Of a DNA stretch of 64,000 bases, positions 1-11,982 are shown piece after piece. Source of the DNA: Juglans regia (Eukaryota; Streptophyta; Magnoliopsida; Fagales; Juglandaceae). Below the pieces are notes generated by a model. That model had not been told where the DNA came from. It saw only the letters and a list, made by a program, of their open reading frames with translations, and did not search any database. The position numbers and the translations under genes were made by a program. Within the stretch, counting starts at the first letter, position 1. Each line of letters begins with the position of its first letter. The stretch lies in NCBI RefSeq assembly GCF_001411555.2, contig NC_049902.1, forward strand, positions 11,413,888 to 11,477,887, written 5' to 3'.

Positions 1-29
1 GCCGCGCCGGTAAGCCTCTCTGGTTCGTC

Positions 30-70
<41 letters not shown>

Positions 71-195
71 TTACTCTCTATTTGTTGTAGGATAACCCGT
101 GTGACCAGTGGAGGCCACCAGAGCTAGCCGCACAGGCTCATCTCTAGGCAGCGTCGCCTCGCTCTGAATCCGGCCGACCACCGCTCCAAGATTGC
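1..195 (+). promoter_or_regulatory. Putative 5' UTR exon of the RH36 helicase gene
   Basis: GC-richer leader sequence with a CT microsatellite at about 32-66. A good donor-like site (tgc/gtaagg) occurs at 195/196, and a pyrimidine-rich acceptor (tttttttatcag) ends at 1002, directly before the helicase ATG. I therefore infer an untranslated first exon ending near 195 and a leader intron 196-1002. The core promoter would lie to the left of the window. Transcript data would be needed to confirm this; no coding signal is seen here. Confidence 0.4.
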
Positions 196-1002
196 GTAAG
201 GTACCCTCGGGCTCTAGCCTCGTAATCACCTTTTGATTTTTGTGACTCATGTGTTTTGGTGCCTGCTGGAAGTTTGGGTTATCTATGTTGGGTGCTGGAA
301 TTGTGGTTGAGCAATTTCATGGCTTGGTTTATGTTTGGAATGTTCCTTGATGGTAAAGTCATGGTTGGGGGAGGAAATGGTTGTAAGATGTGAGTTGGTG
401 TTTCAATGTGTCGAGATTTTGAATATAAATGTTGTTATGATGTGTTTCTTGATGCTATCTGTAGACATGCACAACTCTGCCACGAGGTAAACATGACCAT
501 TGTTTTGAATGCAGTCACTTTGGTGACAAAGTAATTTATGCTCTGCTTGGCTAACTGCAGATATGCCTAACCCTGCTACGGGGGTAAACATGGCTCTTGT
601 TTCTATTTCCGTTGTTTCAGTTACTTTTATGCCTAAGGTCTTTCACATATATCATTATATTATAATAAAATGCATCTAAAAGTACCATTACCAACCTTGA
701 GGGGTAGCTTAGCTGGTCCGGCCTTGGGTTTGCTCCCCAATGGTCACTAGTTCGAGCCCCCTTAGGGCCACTGGAGGTTTACCTGGTCGTTAACTTCAGG
801 GCTCCATGGGATTAGTCGAGGTGCGCGCAAGCTGGCCCGGACACCCACGGTTATAAAAAAAAAAAAAAGTACCATTACCATTTTTTTTAGAACTATATGT
901 TTCTGCTTTCTATATCTGACTCATGTTTACACGCTAGTATAAGTTCGCTACTTATTGAGTCGATGGACTCACTCGTTTATCTCCACTATCTTTTTTTATC
1001 AG
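196..1002 (+). other. Probable leader intron of RH36
   Basis: No coding signal. It contains a SINE (694-864) and a weak internal repeat: the segments around 462-500 and 559-600 share the pattern 'ctgcca/tacg..ggtaaacatg'. The ORFs here that run into the helicase start at non-ATG codons and are artefacts of reading through the intron. Confidence 0.4.
694..864 (+). mobile_element. tRNA-derived SINE with poly(A) tail and TSD
   Basis: The left part has a tRNA-like pol III promoter: an A-box-like stretch (ggggtagcttagctggtc) and a B-box-like stretch (agttcgagccccctt). A non-tRNA body follows, ending in a run of 14 A. The flanks carry a target site duplication, aaaagtaccattacca, at 678-693 and 865-880, identical in both copies. 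TSD, internal promoter and A tail together define a SINE. The identical TSD suggests a fairly recent insertion. It sits in the probable leader intron of the helicase. Confidence 0.85.
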
Positions 1003-4000
1003 ATGAATATGGATCAAGATGTTCTAGTAGATGGAGACTTCCCCCTCTTCTCCAAACCCTCCAAACGCTCCAAACTGACCCCCAAAACCCCCACCGCCAC
1101 CCAAATCCATGAGGTGAATACCTCTCATATGGAAAAATCGTCTGACCTTGACCATGATACTGCCACCACCGCCACATTTGCTGATCTTGGCCTTGCTGAG
1201 TGGGCGGTGCAGACCTGCAAAGAGCTAGGAATGCACAAGCCCACCCCAGTGCAATCCCACTGTATACCGAAAATCTTTGAAGGTCGAGATGTGCTCGGCC
1301 TTGCTCAAACTGGGAGTGGCAAGACTGCTGCTTTTGCTTTACCTATCCTGCAAGGCCTTGCTGAGAACCCCTTTGGGGTCTTTGCACTGGTGGTGACGCC
1401 AACTAGGGAGCTCGCATACCAATTGGCGGAGCAGTTTAGGGCGCTTGGGTCGTGCTTGCATTTGCGTTGTGTAGTGGTGGTTGGAGGAATGGACATGTTG
1501 AATCAGGCGCAGAGTTTGATGGCGAGGCCACATGTGGTGATTGCAACTCCAGGGAGGATCAAAGTGTTGCTGGAAGAGAATCCTGACATTCCTCCTGTGT
1601 TCTCCAAGACCAGGGTAATCAATTCTCTCTTTCTTTTTTTTTAATTATATTTAATTTTTCTCTCTACTAGGCTCAACTTCAGCCTGCCTTAATCCCAGGT
1701 AAATTAGGGTCGATTCATGGATCATCTTGCAACTAATCAGGGGTCAGCTAAGTTAATTGGTTTTGATTAATCTGATTTCTCGTGGTGCAAAAGCACGTGT
1801 TATGATTCTAGTCAATAGCTGGACCTATCAAGAAAAATATTTGTTTATGCAAGCTTTCATTAGAAACAATGAATAGCTTCATTTATTCTTTCCCTCTAGG
1901 TTTAGATGCTCTGATTTCTGTATGGGTTTTAATGCACACTTAGGGTCAAGCATTAAGGCCCTGTTTTGATACAATAAGTGTCTCATCTCATCTCATTATT
2001 ACAAATTTTCTAAATTTCCACACAAAATATAATAAACAATTCAACTCTTTCAAATCCCAAAATAATAATAATATTAAAAAATAATATTTTTAGAATATTT
2101 TATTCAACTTTCATCTTAACTCATCTCATCTCAGCTCACTATCCAAACGGCACCTAAGTATTCCTTTATACATTATTTCGTACTTTTTATATGTGGTTTA
2201 CAATTTATTTCAGTTCCTAGTTTTGGATGAAGCAGATAGAGTTTTGGATGTTGGCTTTGAAGAGGAGTTGAGGGTTGTCTTTCAGCGTTTGCCAAAAAAT
2301 CGCCAGACTCTATTGTTCTCTGCAACAATGACAAGTAACCTGGAAACACTGCTTGAGCTTTCTGCAAATAAGGCATACTTCTACGAGGCATATGAAGGCT
2401 TTAAGACAGTTGACACTCTTAAACAACAATATGTTTTTGTTCCAAAAAATGTGAAGGACGTTTATCTGATGCACATTCTGTCGAAACTGGAAGATATGGG
2501 TATTCGGTCAGCCATCATATTTGTCTCCACCTGCAGGTATTATTTCCCTGAGCAATCAATTCTGAATTTTGGAGACTGTTTTCTGATGTTTGTATTGCAT
2601 AATGTTATTTTTCATATGTAACATCGCATATAGTGGTCCTGGCATGTGGAATATGCTATTCTTAGCTATTATTTGGATGATTTTTTTCTCTGTGACAAGG
2701 AACTAGTGACCCTGCAAATTCAACATGTTTTTTATCCTGTTAGAACTAGGGCAGGAATGCTGTTGCTGGTTTAATTGCTCTTATCTATTTAGAACGTCAG
2801 GCTTTGAAGTTGTCAATCTTTTTTATTGACACCACTGCTGATTGTGCTGATTACGTGAGTTGAGCTATGCATACTATATATTTGGCTTCTATATGATGTG
2901 GTTTCGTAGAAGTCCAGGCTTTCTCATGATTTTAGTTAGTTTGTATAGCAGGTATGATCTGATATTAGCAGTTCTTTCAAGTCATTTTGAACCTACCACT
3001 TTAAGGTTGCAAGTGGTGAGGTTTGTATTTGAAGCCAATTCTTTGGGAGGTACTTGTTAAAAAAAATAATGGGAGGCACCAGCTTTTACATTTCCTGGAC
3101 ATGCAGTGTCTGGCATTCTTTCTAGATGCAACAAAGCACGAATCATTTCCAAAACTGAAGCTATACTCTCACAAAGTTGGTGACCTTTATATCTTCTAGA
3201 GATGCAGTCTAGTCCAGTGACTTGCATCTGTAGTCTTTATAATGCAATGAAGTTAACGTTTCTAGAAGAAAATTAAACAACAATGAGTATATCACTGAAG
3301 TTTTATGTTTGTACTTGCTGTGCAATCCCCTTAAAAATCAGCTCCTGCTGTTTTTAGGTTGGAGAACCAGTTAAACATTAACACTTCTATTTTGAAGAAT
3401 TTTGGTCTTTGTAATGTCATAGATAAGGCCTCCTTACTCCTTACCTCCCTTCCCCAAGGGAAACCAAATTTAAGAAGGAAGAACGAAAGGAACAGGGAAG
3501 AAAATAAGAATTGGAAAAAAAGGTCCTCCCATACCCTGAAACTTTGGTCAAGTATGTATATGGCCATAGATATTTTGCAAAATATTCCTGTGACATTCAA
3601 TTTAAATAGCTTGCAATATGATCTCCTAACATGCATCTGTTTTTGTTGGAGGTATTAATTACCTTTTACACCTTGATATTGTCAGTGTAATTGGGTGGCG
3701 CATACCTCTGGGTTTCTAGTCATCCTATTTTTCTTCTTCAGCTCGCCTTGTCCTCTAATAGCTACATTGTTTCTGCAAACAATAACTCCATGCCTAATAA
3801 TATATAAAAAAAAAAAAAAACAATAACTCCATGCCTGTTTGTTAGATAGAGAGTTGTTGACCAGTCAACTATTGCTTGAACTTCCAGTCAGGTCAAGTTT
3901 GTTTGCTAAAACATTGTGCCAACTGCCAAAATTAGAGGTCTGTCGCTGAAATATTACAAAAAAATTATGTGGCACATACCTCTGGGTTTTTAGTCATCCT

Positions 4001-7000
4001 GTTTTTCTTTCCCCTTGTCCGCTTGTAGCTACATTATTTCTGCAAAGAATAACTCCTTGCCTGTTTGTGAGATGGAGAAATGTTGTGCAGTCAACTGTTG
4101 CTTGAACTTCCTGTCGAGCCAAATTGATTGCTAAAACATTGTTTTGAATTTCGAGGTCTGCTGCTGATACATTACAACTTATGATTGGCAAGCCGCAAGA
4201 CAATGTCTTAACAATTTTAGCTTTTGTGACATTTGCAATTTTATATACAACTTAATTTATTTCTTCTTTTCCTCGTTATAGTGTGCTCTTGATTTCATAC
4301 TTTTTTAACCTGGAAATATTTCTAAGCACCGTACCAAATCTGCTGACTTCTGGGTATGATATGCGTGTTTTCTCAATCTGTTTTCATGGTGCAAAGTTGT
4401 TCAAAGCTACAGATGGTATGCATTTTTTTTCGGATCCAAAACAGCCTCCATTATCAAAGGGGTTCAGGGCATAATAAAAGTTTATTTAGTATATCCATTT
4501 TGAAATTCCTCGCACAAGATTGAATTTCATGAGTCATGTCATATTCTTAAGATCTTAGTTTTGGCTGTCATCTGTTTCTTTTTTCTACTTAAGAATTCAG
4601 TTACAGCATCTTTACTATCACCTACGATCAGGGAAGGACCCAAGTTAGCGACTGGGGGCTTTAGACGCTAAAAAAATGGGAAAAAAGTCTATGTTCCACC
4701 AAAATAAAATATTTTTATACATTTGTCCTCCATGCTGAAGATCCTGGTTACGCCCCCGCCTACGATGATATTAATACTTTCTAGATGATTCAAGGAGTTG
4801 GATGTTTTAAGCATGTTTTTATATTACTTTGAATTTTTTAATTAAATGATTTCACTTTAACTACATGCACACTCTTAACAGATTCATTTTTTTCCTCAAT
4901 TATCTTTAAATATCATTCCCTTTTTCTATTCTTCTCCTTCACATATGGTCCTCTTCTCCATTTCTCTTTCTCACGAAGATTTCTTTTCCTTTTTTATTTA
5001 TTTATTTATAAGTAATCGAAAATCTTATTGAAGAATAGACTTTGCAAAAAAAAGAATATAGTGTTTTAGAGAGAGAAAGAGAGACGAATAAAAAAAACAA
5101 GAGTTCTACGATGGCTCTTTAAAACAAAAGAGCCACTGTAAACTGCCTAGGGGTTGATTTAAGTGGTATTGTTCTTGATGGTATGCACCCTTTAGGTCTA
5201 AGGTCCGAATCTTTGGGTGAAAACAATTTTTATGGGTCACATCCTATCTGTGAAAAAGCCGATGTTTTACCTGATCTGTTTGATGGGGATGTGCTACATG
5301 GGTCCGGGTTTAACCTAGTAAAAGACATGTTGCATTTGCACGGTTTCTGGGATTTCCCTTTATTAAAAAAACAAAAGAGCACAGTAGCATTATGTTGGTT
5401 TAAAGAATTTGAAGTCTTTTGGATTGGCGTTTTGGAGTCTTAATAGCTAAAATATAAATCTTTTGGTCTTTTATCTACTCTTTTGGAGATGCTCTTAGAC
5501 TACGTAATGCCAGAAAAGTAGTCATTTATTTTGGCAAAGAATATTATTCGAAAATATTGATCTCTCATCTATAACATCTAATTTATTGAAAAATCTATAA
5601 TATGTAATTTACGGTTCATCCTAACATTATCTATGCAGAAGTTGTCATCTTTTGAATTTATTACTGGAAGAGCTTGATCAGGAAGCCGCAGCATTGTATT
5701 CTTTTAAATCACAATCTTTAAGGCTTGCTGCCCTACATCGATTCAAATCTGGACAAGCCCCTGTATTGCTTGCGACTGATGTTGCCAGTCGTGGTTTGGA
5801 TATTCCCACAGTTGATCTTGTTATAAATTACGATATTCCAAGGTTACATCTCTTCACTAATTTTAGTTATGGTCAGTTTTTTTATGAGACATCTGCATGA
5901 TGTATTTAACTGCCAGCTGCTACAGGTATGCGAGAGATTATATTCATCGTGTGGGGCGTACTGCAAGAGCAGGCAGAGGAGGGCTGGCTGTGAGCTTTGT
6001 TACCCAGGTAAGCAGTGAACATTGATATGGTATCTTGAAACAGCAAGATCAATGATTTCCATTGATGAATTGCTAGTCTCCTACATGCAATTTTACATTT
6101 AGGACGTGTTCTTGTCTGTATTACCAGATATGCCACTTGCACCGCACACATAAATATAGACATTAATGCCCCCAAGGAAGGCCGAAGCCACATCTAGGCC
6201 ATACTCCAAAAGAACTAGTCAATAGTACAATTGGAGCCCATTGGAACTGTGTTATAGAAAGACTTGCCTCGTACACCCTTTTTGATGTTTTTTTTTTTTT
6301 AATAATTAATCAAAACATCTATTGGAGACTGTAAAGGCTTAGCCCAGGTACATAGGATACACCCCTTTCTTGGATAAACTGTTGCACATCTTGTCATCCC
6401 CACCCTATCTCAATCTGGAAGCACAGTCTCAATCATAAAAAGAGGTAAAGAGGTCCACTTTTCAATCTGTGCAGCACAGATAAATTTCACTCCCCATTAA
6501 GGGGATTTATTTGAAAATCAGGGAACATGCTCCTCAAATAGAGCTTGATTAAATGGAATTAGCCTTTTAATACTTATACTGCCCTAAAAAATTGGGGAAA
6601 CACACCTGGGCTTGCTCACTTAGTGGAATTTCTTCTGCACTGCCAAAACATCCCATAAGAAATCCCTTTGTTCTCAATGTGGTTTGCAACGCATACTGGA
6701 AGGGGGAAGATAGACATAAAGTAGGTGGGTAGGTTTGAAAGGGTACTCTTGATCAAGGTTACCCCTTCTCCTTTAAGCAAATACATTCTAATCTAACCAG
6801 CCAAGCTACGTTCCAGTTTCCTCATAATGCACTCCCAAATTGTTCTTGGCTTAAAATGGGCATCACCCAAACATCATGGGCAGTCAAGACACCTGACACC
6901 CCATGATGCGACCAGATCATCAACATCATCCACCTACCAACCTGTAGTAGCTCAGTAGTAGCCAAATTGTCTTTTAACCCTGAGGCTACTTCAAAACACA

Positions 7001-9257
7001 AGAACAAGCAGCACAAATACCATAAATGCTCTTGGTTTACCTCACAAAAGAATAGTGTTTATAGCGTATCCTCTGGAAATAAAAACATGTGAGGCAAGCA
7101 ATTCTGTGTCTTTGTGAGTCCACACTAGTCCTAAGATCATCCTACCCAGGGCCTCCGCAACAATAACAACAGGGGAGGCAGATGATGCCCTTGTTTTACT
7201 CCATGAGAGCTATAAAAGAAAAAAAAAACTTTGGTAGATCCATTCGCCAAAATTGAAAAGCGCACTGTGGAGATGCATTGAACTATAACAACAGGGGAGG
7301 CAGATGATGCCCTTGTTTTACTCCATGAGAGCTATAAAAGAAAAAAAAAAACTTTGGTAGATCCATTCGCCAAAATTGAAAAGCGCACTGTGGAGATGCA
7401 TTGAACTATCCAACTGCACCACTTTTCCTTGAAGCCACATATCCTCTCAGGTTACATAGCAACAAGTCCGAATTCACATGGACATAGAAGTTCTGGCTCC
7501 CCTGATTAATCTGCCATCCAACCACTTGTTGACAATTAGAACTGAATTGATGATTTGCTTTGCCCCAATGAAAGCATTCTGAGGGTGGGAGATCACCTTT
7601 GCGAGCACTGGCTTCAATCTATTAGCAAGATCTTTAGCAATAATTTTGCACACAGCTTATAGGCCTGAAATCTTTGATGTTGGGGACCCTAGCTTCTTTG
7701 GGGATAAGGGCAATAAAACCTAGTGGACTGATAGTATAGTACTATAGCCCATCTTTAGAGAGATTAAAATTACATGTTTACCTCTGTGGAAACATTAGTT
7801 AAATCATTAAATACACATCTTCCTATTAGGTTAAGTTTTTAGGACGTGGTATTAAAGCAGTTGTTTTGAGTTCGAACCTTGAGTTTGCTTTTATTCCCAT
7901 TTCTGTCCATGTGTTGGTCCCACTTATCAAGAACTCAGTCCACAAGAAGAGTATTGAATTAGTAATTAAATGATTAAATTCATTTCATTCAATCAATTTA
8001 AGTCTTTTTGGACAATTGGTGATCTAACAACCTCAATTCGTAGGATTAAATAAAAAATGACCAGAATTAAATTAGCATCTAGCTACCTTGAGGAAATACC
8101 TACACTTGTATGTATACAAACATCTATATACATGTTTTTAAACACGAGTTAGGAGGATTTATTTTCCTTCCACCCAAATTTGTCTTTGACTGAAGTCAGT
8201 TTCTTTAAATGATGTAGCGTGTGTACCATAATGTGATCCCATGATGCCAATTGTTTGGTTGTTGTAATAGCCCCGTTTGGATACAAGAAGTCTTTCATCT
8301 CATCTCATCTCATCATTACAACTTCCCAAATTTCCACACAAAATATAATAAGCAATTCAACATTTTCAAATCTCAAAACAATAATAATATTAAAAAACAA
8401 TATTCTAGCAAGATTTTATTCAATTTTCAACTTTCATCTCAATTAATCTCATCTCAACTTACTATCCAAACCGCACCTTTCATTTTTCATATGAATGTTC
8501 TTTTGAGATTTTTTTTATCGGTTTTTTTTTTCTGAGAATTGGGGATGAAAATTTTAAAAGGTCCATTTAAAATGAAAGAAGATTGCCGAATGAACTGTCT
8601 CTCTCTCTCTCTCTGTGTGCAATCTTTATTGTAGAAATAGTGTTCTGTGGTTAATTGCGTACTACATGTTAGCCAATGAAGAACCTTTTAGTATACGAGA
8701 TCGATACTTCTTCTAACTCTTCTTTTTTTTGAGTTTTTTTAATTCTTTGGCTTACCTTTGATGTTTGGGATTTTCAGAATGATGTTGATCTCCTTCATGA
8801 AATAGAAGCTACTGTCGGAAAACAGTTGGAAAAGTTCGAGTGTAAAGAGAATGAGGTGCTGTCTGATATTACAAAGGTAAGATTTCTCGGATCAATATTT
8901 GGCTTTACAAGACTCATGATCATTAGAAATAGACTGCTACTCTTTCTAATTGATAAGTGACATTTATATTTGATTTTTTTGTTTTCCCTACAACAAGATG
9001 TCTCATTGGCAATAAAAAGCTTTACAATCTGAAGAAGTGCTTATAAAAATTCAAATAAGCAGACATCATATTCCACTCTTTCCATTGCACAGGTTTTTAA
9101 CGCCAGACGTGTGGCAGCGATGAAGATGATGGATGATGGCTTTGAGGAGAAAGCAAAAGAACGTAAGAAACAGAAATTGAACACTCTAGCAGATAAAGGA
9201 TTATTGAAGAAAAGGAGTAAAAAGAAAAGAAAAAAGGTGATAAAATCTGCTAAATAG
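1003..9257 (+). CDS. RH36: DEAD-box ATP-dependent RNA helicase 36 (RH36/SWA3 type)
   Basis: Six exons joined by GT..AG introns: 1003-1614, 2214-2536, 5639-5842, 5926-6007, 8778-8876, 9093-9257, giving 494 residues, close to the Arabidopsis homologue (about 490). Motifs: Q-motif (F59 to Q84), motif I AQTGSGKT (101-108), PTREL (133-137), TPGR (182-185), DEAD (209-212), SAT (240-242), then [12 protein letters not shown] and [13 protein letters not shown] (387 on) in the RecA-2 domain, and a lysine/arginine-rich tail ending KKKRKK..KSAK. The family acts in nucleolar pre-rRNA processing; Arabidopsis RH36 (SLOW WALKER 3) is required for gametophyte development. The ATG at 1003 follows an acceptor-like site; the ATG at 1009 is an alternative. 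Introns 2 (3.1 kb) and 4 (2.8 kb) are swollen by transposon remnants, but all exons read cleanly, so the gene looks functional. Confidence 0.95.
1957..2154. mobile_element. MITE, tctcatctcat family (PIF/Harbinger-like), intron 1 of RH36
   Basis: Imperfect terminal inverted repeats (ggccctgttttgata / tatccaaacggcacc) and subterminal runs of tctcatctcatc at the left with the same run near the right end. It is flanked by TAA on both sides, the 3-bp TWA target duplication of PIF/Harbinger elements. About 200 bp and non-coding. The same family recurs many times in this window. Confidence 0.75.
3693..4190. repeat. Diverged tandem duplication (~275 bp period) in RH36 intron 2
   Basis: The segment starting ggtggcgcatacctctgggt near 3693 is repeated from about 3968 as tgtggcacatacctctgggt. 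The following text (cctgtttgtt, tgcttgaacttcc, gctaaaacattgt) occurs in the same order in both units. Units differ by substitutions and small indels, so this is an older duplication. Non-coding. Confidence 0.7.
4628..4757. repeat. Short TE-like fragment in RH36 intron 2
   Basis: Begins 'cagggaaggacccaagttag' and ends 'ggttacgcccccgcc', enclosing an AT-rich core. A related arrangement (ggggcgggatc ... gggggaaggg ... ctacccctgacc) lies at about 45325-45500. The match is loose and the class is unknown. Confidence 0.35.
6300..7735 (-). mobile_element. Antisense L1-type LINE fragment (reverse transcriptase) in RH36 intron 4
   Basis: The minus strand carries a broken L1-type ORF2. Near 7640-7690 it reads NIKDFRPIS; then, after a frameshift, [16 protein letters not shown] and [10 protein letters not shown], the conserved plant L1 RT core. 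Further along, near 6740-6830, it reads [11 protein letters not shown], from the region after RT. Multiple stops and frameshifts make it a dead fragment without recognisable ends. It lies opposite to the host gene and adds about 1.4 kb to intron 4. Confidence 0.8.
7163..7409. repeat. Near-identical 122-bp tandem duplication inside the LINE fragment
   Basis: Two head-to-tail copies (7163-7284 and 7285-7407) begin ataacaacaggggaggc and end atgcattgaact. They differ only by one A in an A-run. This near-identity contrasts with the decayed LINE around it, so the duplication is much younger than the insertion, or is an assembly artefact. Confidence 0.9.
8270..8477. mobile_element. MITE, tctcatctcat family, intron 4 of RH36
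   Basis: Same structure as the copy at 1957-2154: left end gccccgtttggatacaa, right end tatccaaaccgcacc, tctcatctcatct subterminal runs, and a core with the same motif order (attacaac, aaatttccacacaaaat, aataataatatta). About 208 bp. The TSD is not clear. Confidence 0.75.
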
Positions 9258-10050
9258 GTCCATAATATAGCGTTCTATTGGTTTCAAATCTTTGCGTTCT
9301 TGCATTATTAGTTACTGATCAATAACTATATATCATTTAAGTTAAATTACCGGATAAAAAATGTATGTAATTTAGTTACCAATTATTATTTAAAATTAGT
9401 AGAATTTTTGTTTTCATAATGTATGTATTTTTAATTAGTTTTATCAGCTTGCATATTGTGTAATTCTATAATATAATGATTCTTATATTTTATTGAAAAT
9501 AGAAATTACGAAAAATGAGAGAGAACATAGAAACATTACTACATTGACTAGACTCACTAATTGATTAAATAGAAGAGAGTATAAACGTATTTACAAAGTT
9601 GGGCGTCTTTTTTATCCCAATGGCAGATGGTATATAGAATAAATCTCAAAAATTTTAAACATCTTTAAAACATATTTAAAAGTTTTTGAAAACAATAGGT
9701 TTTGATAAGGACATTAATAATCACAAAACATCACAACTACTATAATAATGGCAAATAACCATATTCAAGAATGACAACCAAAAAAAATAACGGTTTTACA
9801 GAAACTAAACAGTAACAAGAACAATGATGATAAAAATACTCTATTAAAAAGGTAGCAAATATTTAAAAAAAAAAAAAAAAAAAGAAAATGAAAGATTAAA
9901 AAAGCATATTTGAGTGGCGGGACAGTCTCACCACTCCAAGAATGGCCAACCCTAACCACCCACTTTTAGGTGGTGAGATCCACCTTGTGCCACCCGCATT
10001 GTGGGGTGGTGGCAATGCTCTTTTCAACTCTTTGTTTGGTGCCTTTGCCT
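9258..10050. other. Intergenic, 3' flank of RH36
   Basis: AT-rich sequence after the helicase stop. It holds a GC-richer patch at about 9910-10020 with short palindromic words (ggtggtgagatccacc) that may be a decayed MITE. No coding signal. The minus ORF at 9765-9959 is low complexity. Confidence 0.5.
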
Positions 10051-10660
10051 ATGGCTGCATTTGACTGTTAAATTGAGTTGAGTTAAATTTTTTATGAATA
10101 ACAGTGAATTGAGATGATTGAATGAGTTTTGTGAGGTCCACTTGATATGAGTTTAGGTGTGTTTAGATGTTAAGATGAGTTTAGATATATTTATAAAAAG
10201 TTGTAAAAATGAATGGGTCCCACCATTAAAATCAACTATTCACATGACATTCATTCTCACCGTCGACACAAAAGATAAACTTTTTGTACAAACTGCATTG
10301 TGCCAGAATGCAAAAATAATAAACTACAGCCTAAAGTAATAAACAAGTATGCAGCAATATGATAGTATGACGCCAGCCATGTGGGCTAATGAGAGATGGA
10401 AAATCGTGTCAGATGCAATTAATATTTGTCAGTTACCGGGCCCCACGGTGAACTCAATTTTGAACTGAATTCAAATGGTATAAATTGTGTGTTTGGATGC
10501 TGAAAATCGTGTTAGATGCAATTAATATTTGTCAGTTACTGGGCCCCACGATAAACTCAAATTTGAACTGGATTCAAACGGTATAAACCGTGTATTTGGA
10601 TGTTGAGAGTAATTTAAAGATGAACTGCATTGAATGCAGCTCAAGAACCAAACGGAGCCC
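10051..10660. repeat. Composite MITE-like repeat with a ~102-bp tandem unit
   Basis: Bounded by gctgcatttgactg at the left and an inverted-type end (gcattgaatgcagctc, aaccaaacggagccc) at the right. Inside, a unit beginning gaaaatcgtgt(c/t)agatgc near 10398 is repeated near 10500; both contain aattaatatttgtcagtta and gggccccac. It resembles nested or chained MITEs ending in the common 'gggctccgtttggtt' type terminus. Confidence 0.5.
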
Positions 10661-10843
10661 AAGTGATCATAGATTTCATTGCAACCAAGGGTGGGAGAGT
10701 TGCGTCAAACTTGTGAAAGAATGAATACTTGCTGTGCACATGCTATTTCTATACCAATATACATACAACAAATTACAATAACAATGTAAGCCAATTAGCA
10801 TACCTATAAAAGACCAACAAATTGTGTTTTTCCCGAGAGAGTT

Positions 10844-11240
10844 TTTTAGAAGAAATGCCCCTTCCTTGTTCCTATAACAACAACCTGATGCACTACGGTG
10901 CTCCTAACTTACTATCAAAGAACCTGCATAGGCTGCAGAGAGCAAGGAGGAGGAGGCTAAACTCCTCTACCTTTTGGGCAACGACTATGCCAGATTAAAA
11001 AATAATCTTGTCTCATGTGTATCTCGTTCCTTTTAGAACAATGCTACACAGCCCAGTTCATACTGTTGGGCTAACTGCTAATTCATTTTTTTTTAAAATA
11101 ATTTTTAAATATTTGAAAAAAAAAATTAAATTAAAATGCATTAGCACCAATCTAGAGCTAACTAACATTTTAGAAGAAATGCCCCTTCCTTGTTCCTATA
11201 ACAACAACCTGATGCACTACGGTGCTCCTAACTTACTATC
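10844..11240. repeat. Perfect 73-bp direct repeat separated by 251 bp
   Basis: The 73 bases at 10844-10916 (starting ttttagaagaaatgcccc, ending cctaacttactatc) recur without mismatch at 11168-11240. The intervening 251 bp includes AT-rich sequence and no element ends that I recognise. The exact identity implies a recent local copy. Confidence 0.9.
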
Positions 11241-11409
11241 TACTATTAATTATCTTAAATTCAAATTAAATAAAATTATAATAATTCCAAAATAAATTAA
11301 TATTTTAATAAAAATATTGTAAAAGTCGTATATTAATTGTGTATTTATAATTCTCAAACAAATGAAAGGGTCGTGCTTTAGTAAGATCTCATGAGTCACG
11401 TCATAAAAA

Positions 11410-11654
11410 GGGAAATGCTTAGGGTCCCGAATTCGGGACAATTCGGGACCCAAAGTGTCTCGAATGTAATTTTTTTTTTTTTACTGAATGATTAAAAAAA
11501 TATTTTTTAATAATATTATAATTTTTTTATTTTTTTAAAAAATATTTATGATGATTAAAAAAATACATAAATAAAAAAATAAAAGAAGAAGAAAAATAAA
11601 AAACCTATTCAGGACACAAAATGAGTCTCAAATTCGGGACTCATAGCAGTTCCC
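11410..11654. mobile_element. MULE-type MITE with 10-bp TSD
   Basis: A 245-bp element flanked by an exact 10-bp duplication, gtcataaaaa, at 11400-11409 and 11655-11664. Ends are inverted (ggaaatgcttagggtcccga at the left; the complement of ggaactgctatgagtcccga at the right). The core is almost pure A/T. A 9-10 bp TSD with such TIRs fits Mutator-like MITEs. Confidence 0.75.
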
Positions 11655-11864
11655 GTCATAAAAATATAGTGAATTATATTAAGGAAAAATATATTTAATG
11701 ATTTTATTCCTTTAAAATTACTGTTTGGATAATTTATTTTTATTTTTTTAATATTAAAAAAAGTGATTATTAATAAAGTTATATATATTTTTATTGTTTT
11801 AATACAGCCATTCTCGTGCTAGCACGCCTCAATCCTAAATCCACGCGTAAGAAATCTTGGGAAT

Positions 11865-11982
11865 TAAGCAACAGTTCATATAAAATCTACCATATATACC
11901 CATGCATCTCCCCTTCCCCTTAACCCCAAGTTTTCTTTCAATCGCTGTTTCTCTCTCTCTCAGCGCAATAGCAACGATAACA
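11865..11982 (+). promoter_or_regulatory. Probable core promoter and leader of the SKP1-like gene
   Basis: A TATA-like cluster (catataaaatc, about 11877-11887, and catatatacc) lies about 100 bp before the ATG. It is followed by a CT-rich leader (ctctctctctcag, about 11950-11962) typical of plant 5' UTRs. The in-frame ATG at 11902 lies in this leader and would add 27 residues without family similarity; the ATG at 11983 (caatggcg) fits the family start. Confidence 0.5.

Noticed and set aside
694..780. Possible tRNA gene
   Set aside because: The A- and B-box-like words are there, but no cloverleaf with a sensible anticodon arm could be drawn. The A tail and TSD show it is a SINE head.
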